The position numbers were made by a program, and so were the translations under genes. The notes beneath the pieces were generated by a model. It did not search any database. It was not told where the DNA came from and saw nothing but the letters and a program-made list of their open reading frames with translations. Of a stretch of 64,000 nucleotides of DNA, positions 17,149 through 24,777 are shown piece by piece (within the stretch, counting starts at the first letter, position 1; each line of letters opens with the position of its first letter). The stretch spans positions 62,001 through 126,000 of the forward strand of contig CALCQO010000045.1 in NCBI GenBank assembly GCA_937894675.1. The letters are read 5' to 3'. This DNA is from an uncultured Clostridia bacterium. Lineage in GTDB: Bacteria; Bacillota; Clostridia; Christensenellales; Aristaeellaceae.

Positions 17149-18093
17149 TTACTTAAAAATACTCGTCTTGTTGAACACGACAGCCACCACCGTGCTGATA
17201 ATGGCGGTGAGGCCCACGATAATCCAGAACCCCATGGGGTGCTGGGCGAAGGGCATGCCGGCGTCGTTGACATTCATGCCGTAAGCGCCGAAGATGATAG
17301 TGGGGATGTTGAGCACAATGGTCAGCACCGCCAGGGTTTTCATGACGATGTTGAGGTTGTTGGAGATGACCGAGGCATAGGCGTCCATCAGGCCGGACAA
17401 TATGCCGCTGTAGATGTTGGCCATTTCGATGGCCTGCTCGTTTTCAACGATGACATCTTCCAGCAGTTCGGAATCGTCCGGATATTTTCGGATAATTTCG
17501 GTGCGGAACAGTTTTTTCATCACCGTTTCGTTGGACCTGAGGGCGGTGGTAAAGTACAGCAGGGATTTTTCCAGGCGCAACAGCTCGATGAGCTCCTTAT
17601 TTTTGGTGGATTTCTGCAGTTTTTCTTCCACCAGATCGCTCTTTTTATCGATGACGTGCAGGTAGGCCAGGAACAGCGCCGACATGCGGAAGAGAATCTG
17701 CAGGATAAAGCGGGAGCGCATCTGGGTGCGGAAGGCGCGCATCATCCCCTCCCGGAAGGGTTTGAGAATGGGCGTCTCCTCACTGCAGACGGTAATCACC
17801 GCGTTGTCCACCAGGATGATGGACAAGGGGATGGTGGTATACAGTTCCTTCTCCCGGTCGTCCTCCACCGCGGGGATATTGACCAGGATCATGGTATATT
17901 CTTCATCAAACTCAAGGCGGGAGCGCTCGTCCAAGTCGAGGGCGGCCTTGATGATATCGGTATCCAAAGCGTAGCGCTTGGCGATTTTCTGAATCTCCCC
18001 GTCATCGGGGGCGACCATGTTAATCCAGCAGCCCGCAGCCGGAATGTCCAGTTTCTGCAGATGCTCGTTGTCTGAAAGGTAAAAGTTAATCAT
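17149..18093 (-). CDS. corA: CorA family magnesium/divalent cation channel
   Basis: CorA is a pentameric Mg2+ (and Co2+) channel. The 314-residue protein has the large acidic N-terminal cytoplasmic domain, the long stalk helix with Lys/Glu repeats, and two C-terminal membrane helices. The selectivity motif GMN is present in FGAYGMNVNDAG between the helices, and the basic C-terminal end (FNKTSIFK) is typical. A well-formed promoter lies about 150 bp upstream, leaving a long untranslated leader that could be regulatory. The membrane-protein gene 3 bp downstream shares the transcript. Confidence 0.93.
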   Translation of the reverse strand: MINFYLSDNEHLQKLDIPAAGCWINMVAPDDGEIQKIAKRYALDTDIIKAALDLDERSRLEFDEEYTMILVNIPAVEDDREKELYTTIPLSIILVDNAVITVCSEETPILKPFREGMMRAFRTQMRSRFILQILFRMSALFLAYLHVIDKKSDLVEEKLQKSTKNKELIELLRLEKSLLYFTTALRSNETVMKKLFRTEIIRKYPDDSELLEDVIVENEQAIEMANIYSGILSGLMDAYASVISNNLNIVMKTLAVLTIVLNIPTIIFGAYGMNVNDAGMPFAQHPMGFWIIVGLTAIISTVVAVVFNKTSIFK

Positions 18094-18276
18094 GTGAACC
18101 TTCCTACTTTCCCCGGCTTGGCGGGGCGTAAGCAGCGGTCCCGAGCCGGTTATTTTATTTGATTATTGGTACTGTCCGGTCGGGGTTCCGGGTCCATCCA
18201 CGTTTCACTTCCTTTTATCGATTTCCGCCAGTGATGGCAACACCTTTTTATAGCATGCCTTCTTGCGGGATGTCAA
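18094..18276 (-). promoter_or_regulatory. corA promoter and about 147-nt structured leader
   Basis: Minus strand: TTGACA (18276-18271), 18-bp spacer, TATAAA (18252-18247), predicting a start near 18240. The leader runs to 18093. It contains CCGG-bounded and CCCCG/CGGGG hairpins, the latter just before the ribosome site. It does not match the M-box or yybP-ykoY consensus that I can recall, so it is reported as an unclassified leader. Confidence 0.55.
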
Positions 18277-18289
18277 GGGCAAAGCCGGG

Positions 18290-18913
18290 TCAATCCCCGT
18301 CGATGGGGATGATTTTGTTGAGGAAATATTTGCCCCACGCCAGGGTTTCCCGGGTGTGGTTTTTGAGCCAGTATTCCTGCTTGATGGGGCTGCCGATGCC
18401 GGAGGGAGTCAGCCCCATGTCCCTGGCCAGCTGCATGGCCCGGGGCAGGTGGTAATCGCTGGTGACCAGGGTAACCTCCCGGGTGCCCTCGGGCAGCAAA
18501 TCAATGGCGCCGGCGATGTTCTGCCTGGTGTTGAAGCTGTATTCCTCCACCAGGACATCCTCGGGTGCCACGCCCCTTTCCAGCAGCCACTGGCGCATGA
18601 CGCTGGCCTCGGTAGCCGGCTCGTTCACCCCCTGGGCGCCGCACACCACAATGAGCCTGGGGCTGCGCTGGTACTCCGCCAGGGCTTTTTCCAACCGCCA
18701 CTGCAATTGCACGCTGGGAGTGCCGTCGGGGTTCACCTGGGCGCCCAGCACAATCAGGGGGCTGGCGGTTTCCGCCAGGGCGGGCACGCTGTGCTCCAGC
18801 CAGAGCTGGTACCCGGCGATGGTGACAAACGCCAGGGCAAAAAGCGCCGCGCCCAGCAGCGCAAGTTTAATCAGCAGCATCAGGATGCTCCTTTTCTTTT
18901 TCCTTCTTGCCAT
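18290..18913 (-). CDS. YdcF/SanA-like DUF218 membrane-anchored protein
   Basis: A basic N-terminus (MARRKKKR) and one membrane helix (about 10-35) are followed by a 170-residue DUF218 domain: PLIVLGAQV, the LIVVCGAQGVNEPATEASVMRQWL region (quoted in part), ENTRQ-like FNTRQNI and VTSDYHLPRA, all family signatures. Members are thought to act in envelope or peptidoglycan-lipid metabolism, but no reaction is established. The domain is probably outside the membrane. GGAGG lies just before the ATG, which is 9 bp after the radC stop, so the two form an operon. Confidence 0.88.
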   Translation of the reverse strand: MARRKKKRSILMLLIKLALLGAALFALAFVTIAGYQLWLEHSVPALAETASPLIVLGAQVNPDGTPSVQLQWRLEKALAEYQRSPRLIVVCGAQGVNEPATEASVMRQWLLERGVAPEDVLVEEYSFNTRQNIAGAIDLLPEGTREVTLVTSDYHLPRAMQLARDMGLTPSGIGSPIKQEYWLKNHTRETLAWGKYFLNKIIPIDGD

Positions 18914-18922
18914 GTTTCCTCC

Positions 18923-19597
18923 CTATAGAAGGCCGCTCTCCCGGAAGCTGTACGCCCCGGTGCCTGCGATGATGATATGATCCACCAGGCGGATGCCCAC
19001 GGAGGCCATCACCTGCCCCATCTGGCCGGTCAGCTCCTTGTCCGCCTGGGAAGGCTGCAATACCCCGTCGGGATGGTTGTGGGCCAGCACCGCCTGGCAA
19101 GCGCCCAGGCGCAGCAGGAGGGAGATGACCTTGCGCACCGACACGGCGGCTTCCCCCTCGTCGCCGGAAGCGGCCCGCTCCCAGCCGACCACCTGGTTTT
19201 TGCTGTCCAGGGCGATGACATCGAAATGCTCAAAGCCCTCGCCCAGCAGCAAGCCCCGGGCGTAGGCCTTGCAGGCGTCGGGGCTGTTGAGCACCGCCTT
19301 TTCCCCCGCCTTGCTGGTAAGATACGACCGCATCAGCGGCAGCATCATGCCCAGCAGGGAGGCGGCCTGCTCTCCGATGCCATCTACCTGCGTCAATTCT
19401 TCCTGGGGCGCTTCCAGCACCTGGTGGAGAGAACCAAAGCGCTTAATCAGAGCGTGGGCGATGGGGTTGGTATCCCGGCGCGGGATGGCAAAGGTAAGCA
19501 GCAGCTCCAGCACCTCATGGGGCGCGTAGCCCTGAAGCCCGGTCTGCCTGAAGCGCTCCCGTATCCTGGCCCTGTGGCCCGCGTGCTCCTCCTGCAT
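18923..19597 (-). CDS. radC: RadC family JAB-domain protein
   Basis: The 224-residue protein has an N-terminal helix-hairpin-helix-like segment (TQVDGIGEQAASLL) and a C-terminal MPN/JAB domain with the metal motif HNHPDG and a following Asp (DHIIIAG). RadC was once tied to DNA repair, but its role is unsettled. The JAB motif suggests metal-dependent hydrolase chemistry. AGGAGG lies 7 nt before the ATG. It is the first gene of a pair with the ydcF-like gene. Confidence 0.93.
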   Translation of the reverse strand: MQEEHAGHRARIRERFRQTGLQGYAPHEVLELLLTFAIPRRDTNPIAHALIKRFGSLHQVLEAPQEELTQVDGIGEQAASLLGMMLPLMRSYLTSKAGEKAVLNSPDACKAYARGLLLGEGFEHFDVIALDSKNQVVGWERAASGDEGEAAVSVRKVISLLLRLGACQAVLAHNHPDGVLQPSQADKELTGQMGQVMASVGIRLVDHIIIAGTGAYSFRESGLL

Positions 19598-19617
19598 GCC
19601 ATCCCCTCCTGTGGGTC

Positions 19618-19647
19618 AGTATAGCATAACGGCCCATAGCCCGCAAA
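19618..19647 (-). promoter_or_regulatory. possible radC promoter
   Basis: Minus strand: TTTGCG (19647-19642), 18-bp spacer, TATACT (19623-19618), about 20 bp before the ATG. The -35 is weak. Confidence 0.4.
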
Positions 19648-19838
19648 GAATCCCCTGGGATTTTACAAGTTTTTCCCTGTAACCCGCAAAAATTTTATGC
19701 CTTAAAAAAATATTTCTTCGGCACGCAGGAAAAAAGGGGTTGATATCGAATATGCGAAGTAGGGAAAATGTGGACAATCGTTCTCAGTCCCGATAAAAAA
19801 GAAAACCGCGCAAGCGGGAACAATATTTGGAGGTTGCT

Positions 19839-21416
19839 ATGTCTGAACTGAACCTGGAATACCTGGGCATCATCGAGCCCGCGTACGTGTACAGAAACCT
19901 GTCCCCCGCTGTGCTGGTAGAGCACGCGCTTTTCCGTGAGGAAGGCGTGCTGAGCGAGACGGGCGCTTTGGTCGTCAACACCGGCAAATACACCGGCCGC
20001 TCCCCTGAGGACCGCTTCATCGTGGATCAGCCCAGCATCCATGACGAAATCGCTTGGGGCAAAGTAAATGTGCCCATCAGCGAGGAAAAATTCACCCAGA
20101 TTTTCCGCAAGATGAAAGCCTACCTGCAAGGCCAGGAAATCTATGTGTTCGACGGCTTTGCCGGGGCAGATCCCGCTTTCCGCCAGAACATCCGCGTCAT
20201 CAACGAAATGCCCAGCCAGAACCTGTTCATCCACCAGCTGCTGCTGCGCCCGGAAGAGAAGGACCTGGAAGGCTTTGCCCCGGACTTCACCATCGTCGCC
20301 GCCCCCGGCTTTAAATGCATCCCCGAAGAGGACGGCGTGCACAGCGAAGCGGCCATCATCGTCAACTTCGAGCAGAAGCTGGTCATCATCGCGGGCAGCC
20401 AGTACTCGGGCGAAATCAAGAAGAGCGTGTTCTCCGTGATGAACTATGTGCTGCCCAAGCAGGATGTGTTCAGCATGCACTGCTCCGCCAACATCGGCAA
20501 GGATGGGGACAGCGCCCTGTTCTTCGGGCTGTCGGGCACGGGCAAAACCACCCTGTCCGCCGACCCCAACCGCAAGCTGATTGGCGATGACGAGCATGGC
20601 TGGAGCGAAAAGGGCATCTTCAACATCGAGGGCGGCTGCTACGCCAAGTGTATCAACCTGTCCAAGGAAAACGAGCCGGACATCTGGAACGCCATCCGCT
20701 TTGGCGCGCTGGTGGAAAACGTGGTCATCAACGATGACACCCGGGTGCTGGACTTTGACGACGATTCCCTCACCGAGAATACCCGTGTGGGCTACCCGGT
20801 AGACTTTATCAACAACGCCCAGATCCCCGGCGTAGGCGGCCATCCCAAGACTGTCATCTTCCTAACCGCTGACGCCTTTGGCGTGCTGCCCCCCGTGAGC
20901 AAGCTGACCCGGGAAGCCGCCATGTACCACTATGTCTCCGGCTACACCGCCAAACTGGCCGGCACCGAGCGGGGCATCACCGAACCCCAGGCCACCTTCT
21001 CCACCTGCTTTGGCGCCCCCTTCCTGCCCCTGCCGGCCGCCCGCTACGCGGAGCTGCTGGGCAACCGCATCGACAGCTTCGGCTCCAACGTGTACCTGGT
21101 AAACACCGGTTGGGCCGGCGGCGCCTACGGCAAGGGCGGCAACCGCATGAAGCTGCCCCTGACCCGCGCCATGGTGACCGCCTGTCTGAACGGCTCCCTG
21201 GAGAACAGCGAGTTCGAGCTGGATCCCATCTTCAACGTACTGGTGCCCACCACCTGCCCCGGCGTGCCCGACGAAGTGCTCAGCCCCCGCAAAATGTGGC
21301 AGGACAAGGACGCCTATGAGGCTACCGCCAAGCTGCTGGCCGAAAAGTTCCGCAAGAACTTTGAAAAGTACACCAACATGCCCAAGGAAGTAGTGGAAGC
21401 AGGCCCCCAGGGCTAA
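19839..21416 (+). CDS. pckA: phosphoenolpyruvate carboxykinase (ATP)
   Basis: PckA interconverts oxaloacetate plus ATP with PEP, CO2 and ADP, in gluconeogenesis or, in anaerobes, CO2-fixing succinate routes. Of 525 residues, the kinase-1a loop FFGLSGTGKTTLSADP (about 225-240), the kinase-2 motif IGDDEHGWSEKG and the substrate motif TGKYTGRSPEDRF near the N-terminus are all present and intact. GGAGG precedes the chosen ATG by 5 nt; a frame opening 12 bp upstream is not used. The 240-bp upstream region holds no gene; a weak promoter candidate (TTGATA at 19740, 18-bp spacer, GAAAAT) lies there. A strong terminator follows. Confidence 0.96.
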   Translation: MSELNLEYLGIIEPAYVYRNLSPAVLVEHALFREEGVLSETGALVVNTGKYTGRSPEDRFIVDQPSIHDEIAWGKVNVPISEEKFTQIFRKMKAYLQGQEIYVFDGFAGADPAFRQNIRVINEMPSQNLFIHQLLLRPEEKDLEGFAPDFTIVAAPGFKCIPEEDGVHSEAAIIVNFEQKLVIIAGSQYSGEIKKSVFSVMNYVLPKQDVFSMHCSANIGKDGDSALFFGLSGTGKTTLSADPNRKLIGDDEHGWSEKGIFNIEGGCYAKCINLSKENEPDIWNAIRFGALVENVVINDDTRVLDFDDDSLTENTRVGYPVDFINNAQIPGVGGHPKTVIFLTADAFGVLPPVSKLTREAAMYHYVSGYTAKLAGTERGITEPQATFSTCFGAPFLPLPAARYAELLGNRIDSFGSNVYLVNTGWAGGAYGKGGNRMKLPLTRAMVTACLNGSLENSEFELDPIFNVLVPTTCPGVPDEVLSPRKMWQDKDAYEATAKLLAEKFRKNFEKYTNMPKEVVEAGPQG

Positions 21417-21464
21417 TGACGCTTCCGCGTCCGTAAAGAATTTTTACGGGTAAGAATACAAACC

Positions 21465-21500
21465 AACCGCCCCGCCGCACGTGCCGCTGGGGCGGTTTTC
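21465..21500 (+). terminator. intrinsic terminator of pckA
   Basis: AACCGCCCC (21465-21473) pairs perfectly with GGGGCGGTT (21489-21497), then TTC. A smaller CCGTAAA/TTTACGG hairpin lies just upstream at 21431-21449. Confidence 0.85.
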
Positions 21501-21619
21501 TATCGCAAGGTTTGCCCTACGATCCCTCCTGAATGACGCGCCCTGCAGCCGCGCTGTTGGCGGACAGCCTTTTTCATCATCTTACCCCGGGAAAACAACG
21601 GTTTTTCCGCCTATGTTCA

Positions 21620-21648
21620 TTGATATTCCAAGGTCTGTATGGTATGAT
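21620..21648 (+). promoter_or_regulatory. predicted promoter of the YbjN-like gene
   Basis: TTGATA (21620-21625), 17-bp spacer, TATGAT (21643-21648), 35 bp before the ATG. The stretch between the pckA terminator and this promoter (about 120 bp) shows nothing else. Confidence 0.65.
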
Positions 21649-21683
21649 TTGGGAAATGCCAGACGAAAGAAAGGAAGAACAAC

Positions 21684-22256
21684 ATGAACAAGAGAATTGT
21701 CGCTTTGCTGGCGGCCCTGCTCATGGTGCTCACCATGTTCCAGGCTTCCGCCGAAATGACCAAGGATGAGAAAATTGCCGCCATTACCGAGGTAGTGAAA
21801 GCCTACATCGCCGGGGAAGGTTTCAATTTCGACTATGACGATAAAAGCGATCTCTTCGAGGGCACCTTCACCCTGGACAGCGCTTTGGGCGAATGCGATG
21901 TGACGGTGTTTGTCTATGACGACATGGTTTCCGTTACCGCCGCTTCCAGCCTGCGGGTGCCCGCCGAGAACCGGGACAATGCCGCCATCTTTTTGACCCT
22001 GGCCAACTATGACGAATACTATGCCCAGTTCCGTATGGACTATGAGGACGGCTATGTCGCCACCCGCATGGCGCACCTGGTGGAGAATGTCATCCCCACC
22101 ACCGCGGAAATCGACACCCTGATGATGATGACCATCCTGACCCTGGATGACTACGGCAACGGCCTGAACAAGGTTGCCCTGGGGGCGGATCCCCATGAAA
22201 CCTACGCCGAGACCCGCCAGTCCATCGACGGCCAAGCTACCGACAAGAGCTTATAA
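21684..22256 (+). CDS. exported YbjN-like protein
   Basis: A 23-residue signal peptide (VALLAALLMVLTMFQASA) precedes a single about 165-residue domain. The pattern of short beta strands around F-E-G-T-F-T-L-D, VTVFVYDDMVSV and a helix with FLTLANYDEYYAQF resembles the YbjN (putative sensory) fold, usually found in cytoplasmic proteins and linked to type III-chaperone-like folds. The match is by pattern only. The first Met has AAAGGAAG upstream. The gene stands alone between two terminators, with its own promoter. Its function is unknown. Confidence 0.75.
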   Translation: MNKRIVALLAALLMVLTMFQASAEMTKDEKIAAITEVVKAYIAGEGFNFDYDDKSDLFEGTFTLDSALGECDVTVFVYDDMVSVTAASSLRVPAENRDNAAIFLTLANYDEYYAQFRMDYEDGYVATRMAHLVENVIPTTAEIDTLMMMTILTLDDYGNGLNKVALGADPHETYAETRQSIDGQATDKSL

Positions 22257-22268
22257 CAAATTATCGAC

Positions 22269-22299
22269 AAACGCCCTGCGCTCGCGCGCAGGGCGTTTT
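22269..22299. terminator. intrinsic terminator after the YbjN-like gene
   Basis: Perfect stem AAACGCCCTGCGC (22269-22281) with GCGCAGGGCGTTT (22286-22298), TCGC loop and T-run on the plus strand. The convergent thiT gene could also use it. Confidence 0.88.
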
Positions 22300-22313
22300 G
22301 GTTTCGGCGTTAC

Positions 22314-22910
22314 TTAGTATTGACGCTCCCAGTACTTTTTCAGCGCCGGGTAGGTAAGCACGGCGATGCCGATGGCGATGAGCGCCTCAGGCAGCATGTA
22401 GGAGCCGTTGTAGACGAAGGAATACACCATGGCGGACATGCCTTGCTCGTTGGGCCACAGGGCCTGCCATACCAGCCAGCCCACAATAAAGTGGCTGACG
22501 AAGCGCAGGAAGTAGGTAAAGGCGATGCCGACGCTGATGCCCGTCAGGCGGTTCTTGAAGCGGTCGGTGAACAGGGCGCCCAGGCCCAGCACGCCAAAGG
22601 CAAACAGGTAATCAAAGAGGATGATGGCCACCGCCGTCAGGGCATTGGGGGCGTAGCCCACATTTTTAAGACCCAGCACCAACTGCAGCAGAGCGTAGAC
22701 CACGCTGGAGAACACACCCCATTTGGTGCCGTAGCGGTGGGCAATCAGGATCAGCACCAGGGTGCTGCCGAAGGTGACGGAGCCGCCCATCATCCAGGGG
22801 GCGGATACCGTGAGGAACTCCAGGGAAAGCACTGTGCCGATGCCAAGGAGAATGGCCGTTTCCACCAGGCGCAATGTGGCGCGGGCGGATGGGCTTGTTT
22901 TGGTTGTCAT
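22314..22910 (-). CDS. thiT: ThiT, thiamine-specific S component of an ECF transporter
   Basis: ThiT binds thiamine and delivers it through the shared EcfAAT module, which is not in this window. The 198 residues contain six hydrophobic segments, and the middle of the protein has the FVSHFIVGWLVW and WPNEQGMSAMVYSFVYNGSY segments typical of ThiT, rich in aromatic residues that bind the thiazole and pyrimidine rings. The ATG at 22910 was chosen because AGGACAG lies 4 nt before it; a longer open frame to 23012 overlaps the riboswitch terminator and is not translated. A TPP riboswitch directly upstream confirms the thiamine assignment. Confidence 0.93.
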   Translation of the reverse strand: MTTKTSPSARATLRLVETAILLGIGTVLSLEFLTVSAPWMMGGSVTFGSTLVLILIAHRYGTKWGVFSSVVYALLQLVLGLKNVGYAPNALTAVAIILFDYLFAFGVLGLGALFTDRFKNRLTGISVGIAFTYFLRFVSHFIVGWLVWQALWPNEQGMSAMVYSFVYNGSYMLPEALIAIGIAVLTYPALKKYWERQY

Positions 22911-22980
22911 GTTTCTGTCCTTTCTGGTTGTCCCGGTTTTTGGATTACGGTATTGTGCTGAAAATCCTCCTTTCATAGCC

Positions 22981-23018
22981 GGGAAAAGAAGAAAGCACCT
23001 TGCGGAAAGCAAAGTGCT
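22981..23018 (-). terminator. riboswitch-controlled intrinsic terminator of thiT
   Basis: Minus strand: AGCACTTTGC (23018-23009) pairs with GCAAGGTGCT (23003-22994) through nine pairs and a wobble, followed by TTCTTCTTTT. It lies between the TPP aptamer and the thiT start, the position of an expression platform. Confidence 0.8.
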
Positions 23019-23029
23019 GATTACTACTT

Positions 23030-23130
23030 CTCTTTCCTACGCCGGCATTATCCGGATCAGGTTTGAGGGTTCTGGGAAAATCCCAATCTCAGCCGATGTC
23101 CATCAGCACCCCTTGCCGTTTGCACGGCAC
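23030..23130 (-). promoter_or_regulatory. TPP riboswitch (THI element) controlling thiT
   Basis: Read on the minus strand the region holds the conserved aptamer landmarks in order: GGGGTGC, GGCTGAGA (CTGAGA at 23092-23087), AACCCTCAAACCTGATC, CCGGATAATGCCGG (23055-23042) and GCGTAGGAAAG. These are the pyrimidine- and pyrophosphate-sensing halves of the TPP aptamer. High thiamine pyrophosphate should favour the terminator at 22981-23018 and lower thiT expression. Confidence 0.95.
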
Positions 23131-23136
23131 AAGGGG

Positions 23137-23165
23137 ATTATACCCATTCGCGCCTGGCTCGTCAA
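23137..23165 (-). promoter_or_regulatory. promoter of the TPP riboswitch-thiT transcript
   Basis: Minus strand: TTGACG (23165-23160), 17-bp spacer, TATAAT (23142-23137). The predicted start near 23130 coincides with the 5' edge of the aptamer. Confidence 0.85.
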
Positions 23166-23200
23166 TCCCATGATGGCACGGCACATTTACATAAAGTTCG

Positions 23201-23229
23201 TTTTCATCAGGTAGCGGATGTGGTATCAT
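23201..23229 (+). promoter_or_regulatory. possible promoter of the ABC exporter/beta-CASP operon
   Basis: TTTTCA (23201-23206), 17-bp spacer, TATCAT (23224-23229), 27 bp before the ATG at 23256. It is divergent from the thiT promoter. Confidence 0.5.
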
Positions 23230-23255
23230 ACAGGGGCAATGCACAAGGAGGTACC

Positions 23256-23906
23256 ATGCGGCTGTTTGAACGAAAAGAAGAACCCCGCGTGCCTGAAGGC
23301 GCGGACAGCATGACCCTGCTGGCCCTGGCCAGAAATGAGGAGGACCCTGTCCGCAAGCACCAGCTGCTGCTGCAGGCGCGGGATTTGGACAAGGACAACC
23401 TGAAGGTGCAGCATGCCCTGCTGATGCTGGGGCGCCTGTATGAGCGGGATGTGAAGCGGGTGGATTTCAGCGTAATCAAATGCTACATCCTGCATGTATA
23501 CGAGCATCCCGAGCAGCATGGGGAGGAGGACATCCGCCAGAAAACCCGGGAGCTTTTTGATGATGAGCAGCTGAAAACCTGCCTGGCCCTGGCGCCCCAT
23601 CCGGATAGCTATCTGCGGGATTATCTGGAGGAATTGTCCCTGGAGTACATCCGCCTGTTTCTGGCGGGGGACTCTTCCAATGTGCCTTCCCTCTTCGGCA
23701 TAACACGAAAACATTCGGTAGCCAGATACCTAGCCAAACCCATGGCGGACATTATTGAGAACATGCTGTCCTCCGCCTACCTGCGCATGCAGGAGCAGCA
23801 GCTGGCCGCCGGGATGTTCTACCGAGCCTGCCACCGGTACTTAAACGGGCAGACGGAGGATTTGGACAGGCAGTTAAGCCCGGAAATCATCAAAGCCCTG
23901 ATATGA
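23256..23906 (+). CDS. hypothetical helical protein, first gene of a seven-gene operon
   Basis: I do not recognise the family. The 216-residue product is soluble and almost entirely helical. Residues about 25-60 (MTLLALARNEEDPVRKHQLL and the following DLDKDNLKVQHALLMLGRLY segment) look like a TPR-type helix pair with the usual Ala/Leu/Gly spacing. The rest has no obvious motif. AGGAGG lies 4 nt before the ATG at 23256; the open frame upstream contains the promoter. Its last 4 bp overlap the next start (ATGA), so it is coupled to a small membrane protein. Confidence 0.7.
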   Translation: MRLFERKEEPRVPEGADSMTLLALARNEEDPVRKHQLLLQARDLDKDNLKVQHALLMLGRLYERDVKRVDFSVIKCYILHVYEHPEQHGEEDIRQKTRELFDDEQLKTCLALAPHPDSYLRDYLEELSLEYIRLFLAGDSSNVPSLFGITRKHSVARYLAKPMADIIENMLSSAYLRMQEQQLAAGMFYRACHRYLNGQTEDLDRQLSPEIIKALI

Positions 23907-24235
23907 GGAAAACCTTTCTTTCCTTGCTGATTATCAGCCTCCTGCTGGCCATGGCGGCGCCGCTGATTACCCTGTGGAACCACCCTTTATCCCCTGTGCT
24001 GCTGCACATCCACAGCCATTGGCTGATGCCCATCGCCTGCCTGGTATTGCCCATGGGGGCCTGCTGGCGGGGACTGGATCCCTACGCCGCCTTCTTTTTG
24101 CCCCTCGTCTTTTATATTCTTGCCTACATCTGGCTGCGCCTGCCCCTGCCGCCCCTTGTGTGGCTGCTGAGTTTTTTCCTCAGCGTGCTGGGCGCCGTCA
24201 TCGGCCAGGAAGCGCGCAAACGCAAAACGGAGTAA
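23903..24235 (+). CDS. small multi-span membrane protein, unknown
   Basis: The 110 residues contain a signal-like first helix (FLSLLIISLLLAMAAPLITL) and two or three further hydrophobic segments, with a WRGLDPYAAFF turn and a basic C-terminal end (ARKRKTE). There is no recognisable family. It overlaps the preceding gene by 4 bp and is followed, one base after its stop, by the next gene, so it belongs to the same translation unit. A helper role for the ABC exporter further down is possible but only by position. Confidence 0.7.
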   Translation: MRKTFLSLLIISLLLAMAAPLITLWNHPLSPVLLHIHSHWLMPIACLVLPMGACWRGLDPYAAFFLPLVFYILAYIWLRLPLPPLVWLLSFFLSVLGAVIGQEARKRKTE

Positions 24236-24236
24236 T

Positions 24237-24764
24237 ATGTTCAAAAAAATTCTGACCCTTGTATTGTCCCTGCTGCTGGTGGGCGTGTTCTATGTGTACG
24301 CCCTGCTGAGCGAGGATGAGGAAGTACGCCAGAGCAGCCCCTGGATGGTGGCCGAGGAAAAAGCGCCGCTGCAGCCCATGGACACCCTGACCTCCCAAAG
24401 GGGGGAGGATCTGGCCAGGGCGATGGGCGCCGCTTCCCCCCTGCCCCAGACGCTGTCCGCCGGCTCGGTAGAGGACGGCAGCTACCATGGGTACCGGGTG
24501 CGCCTGCTCCACGCTTCCGCCCCCGGGATCTCGGTGCGTGGGGTGTGCCCCTTATCCGCCTCGCCCCTGGTTAGGACGGACACCGTCAGCTATAAGCCCT
24601 CAGGCGCGGCGCTGCTTGGCTACCCTGTCATCATCGCCCAGGACGCCGGCGGTTTTTATTACTACCTGGCCACCGAGGACGCCGCCTTTGAGATACGCAC
24701 CCAGGCGCAGGATGAGCAAGCCAGCCTGCAGCTGCTTAGCGCCATGACACTGTTCCAACCGTAA
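24237..24764 (+). CDS. hypothetical membrane-anchored extracytoplasmic protein
   Basis: One N-terminal membrane helix (about 5-24, ILTLVLSLLLVGVFYVYALL) is followed by an about 150-residue domain that should face outwards: an acidic linker, then a beta-rich part (GYRVRLLHASAPGISVRGV, GYPVIIAQDAGGFYYYLA). There is no lipobox and no known domain that I can name. GGAG lies 4 nt before the ATG. It is the third gene of the operon and precedes the ABC exporter by 13 bp. Confidence 0.7.
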   Translation: MFKKILTLVLSLLLVGVFYVYALLSEDEEVRQSSPWMVAEEKAPLQPMDTLTSQRGEDLARAMGAASPLPQTLSAGSVEDGSYHGYRVRLLHASAPGISVRGVCPLSASPLVRTDTVSYKPSGAALLGYPVIIAQDAGGFYYYLATEDAAFEIRTQAQDEQASLQLLSAMTLFQP

Positions 24765-24777
24765 AAAGGAGTATTCC

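Noticed and set aside
18094..18240. M-box Mg2+ riboswitch before corA
   Set aside because: The leader lacks the M-box conserved segments that I know; left as an unclassified leader.
22911..23012. Longer thiT start at 23012
   Set aside because: It would translate through the riboswitch terminator; the ATG at 22910 has a ribosome site.
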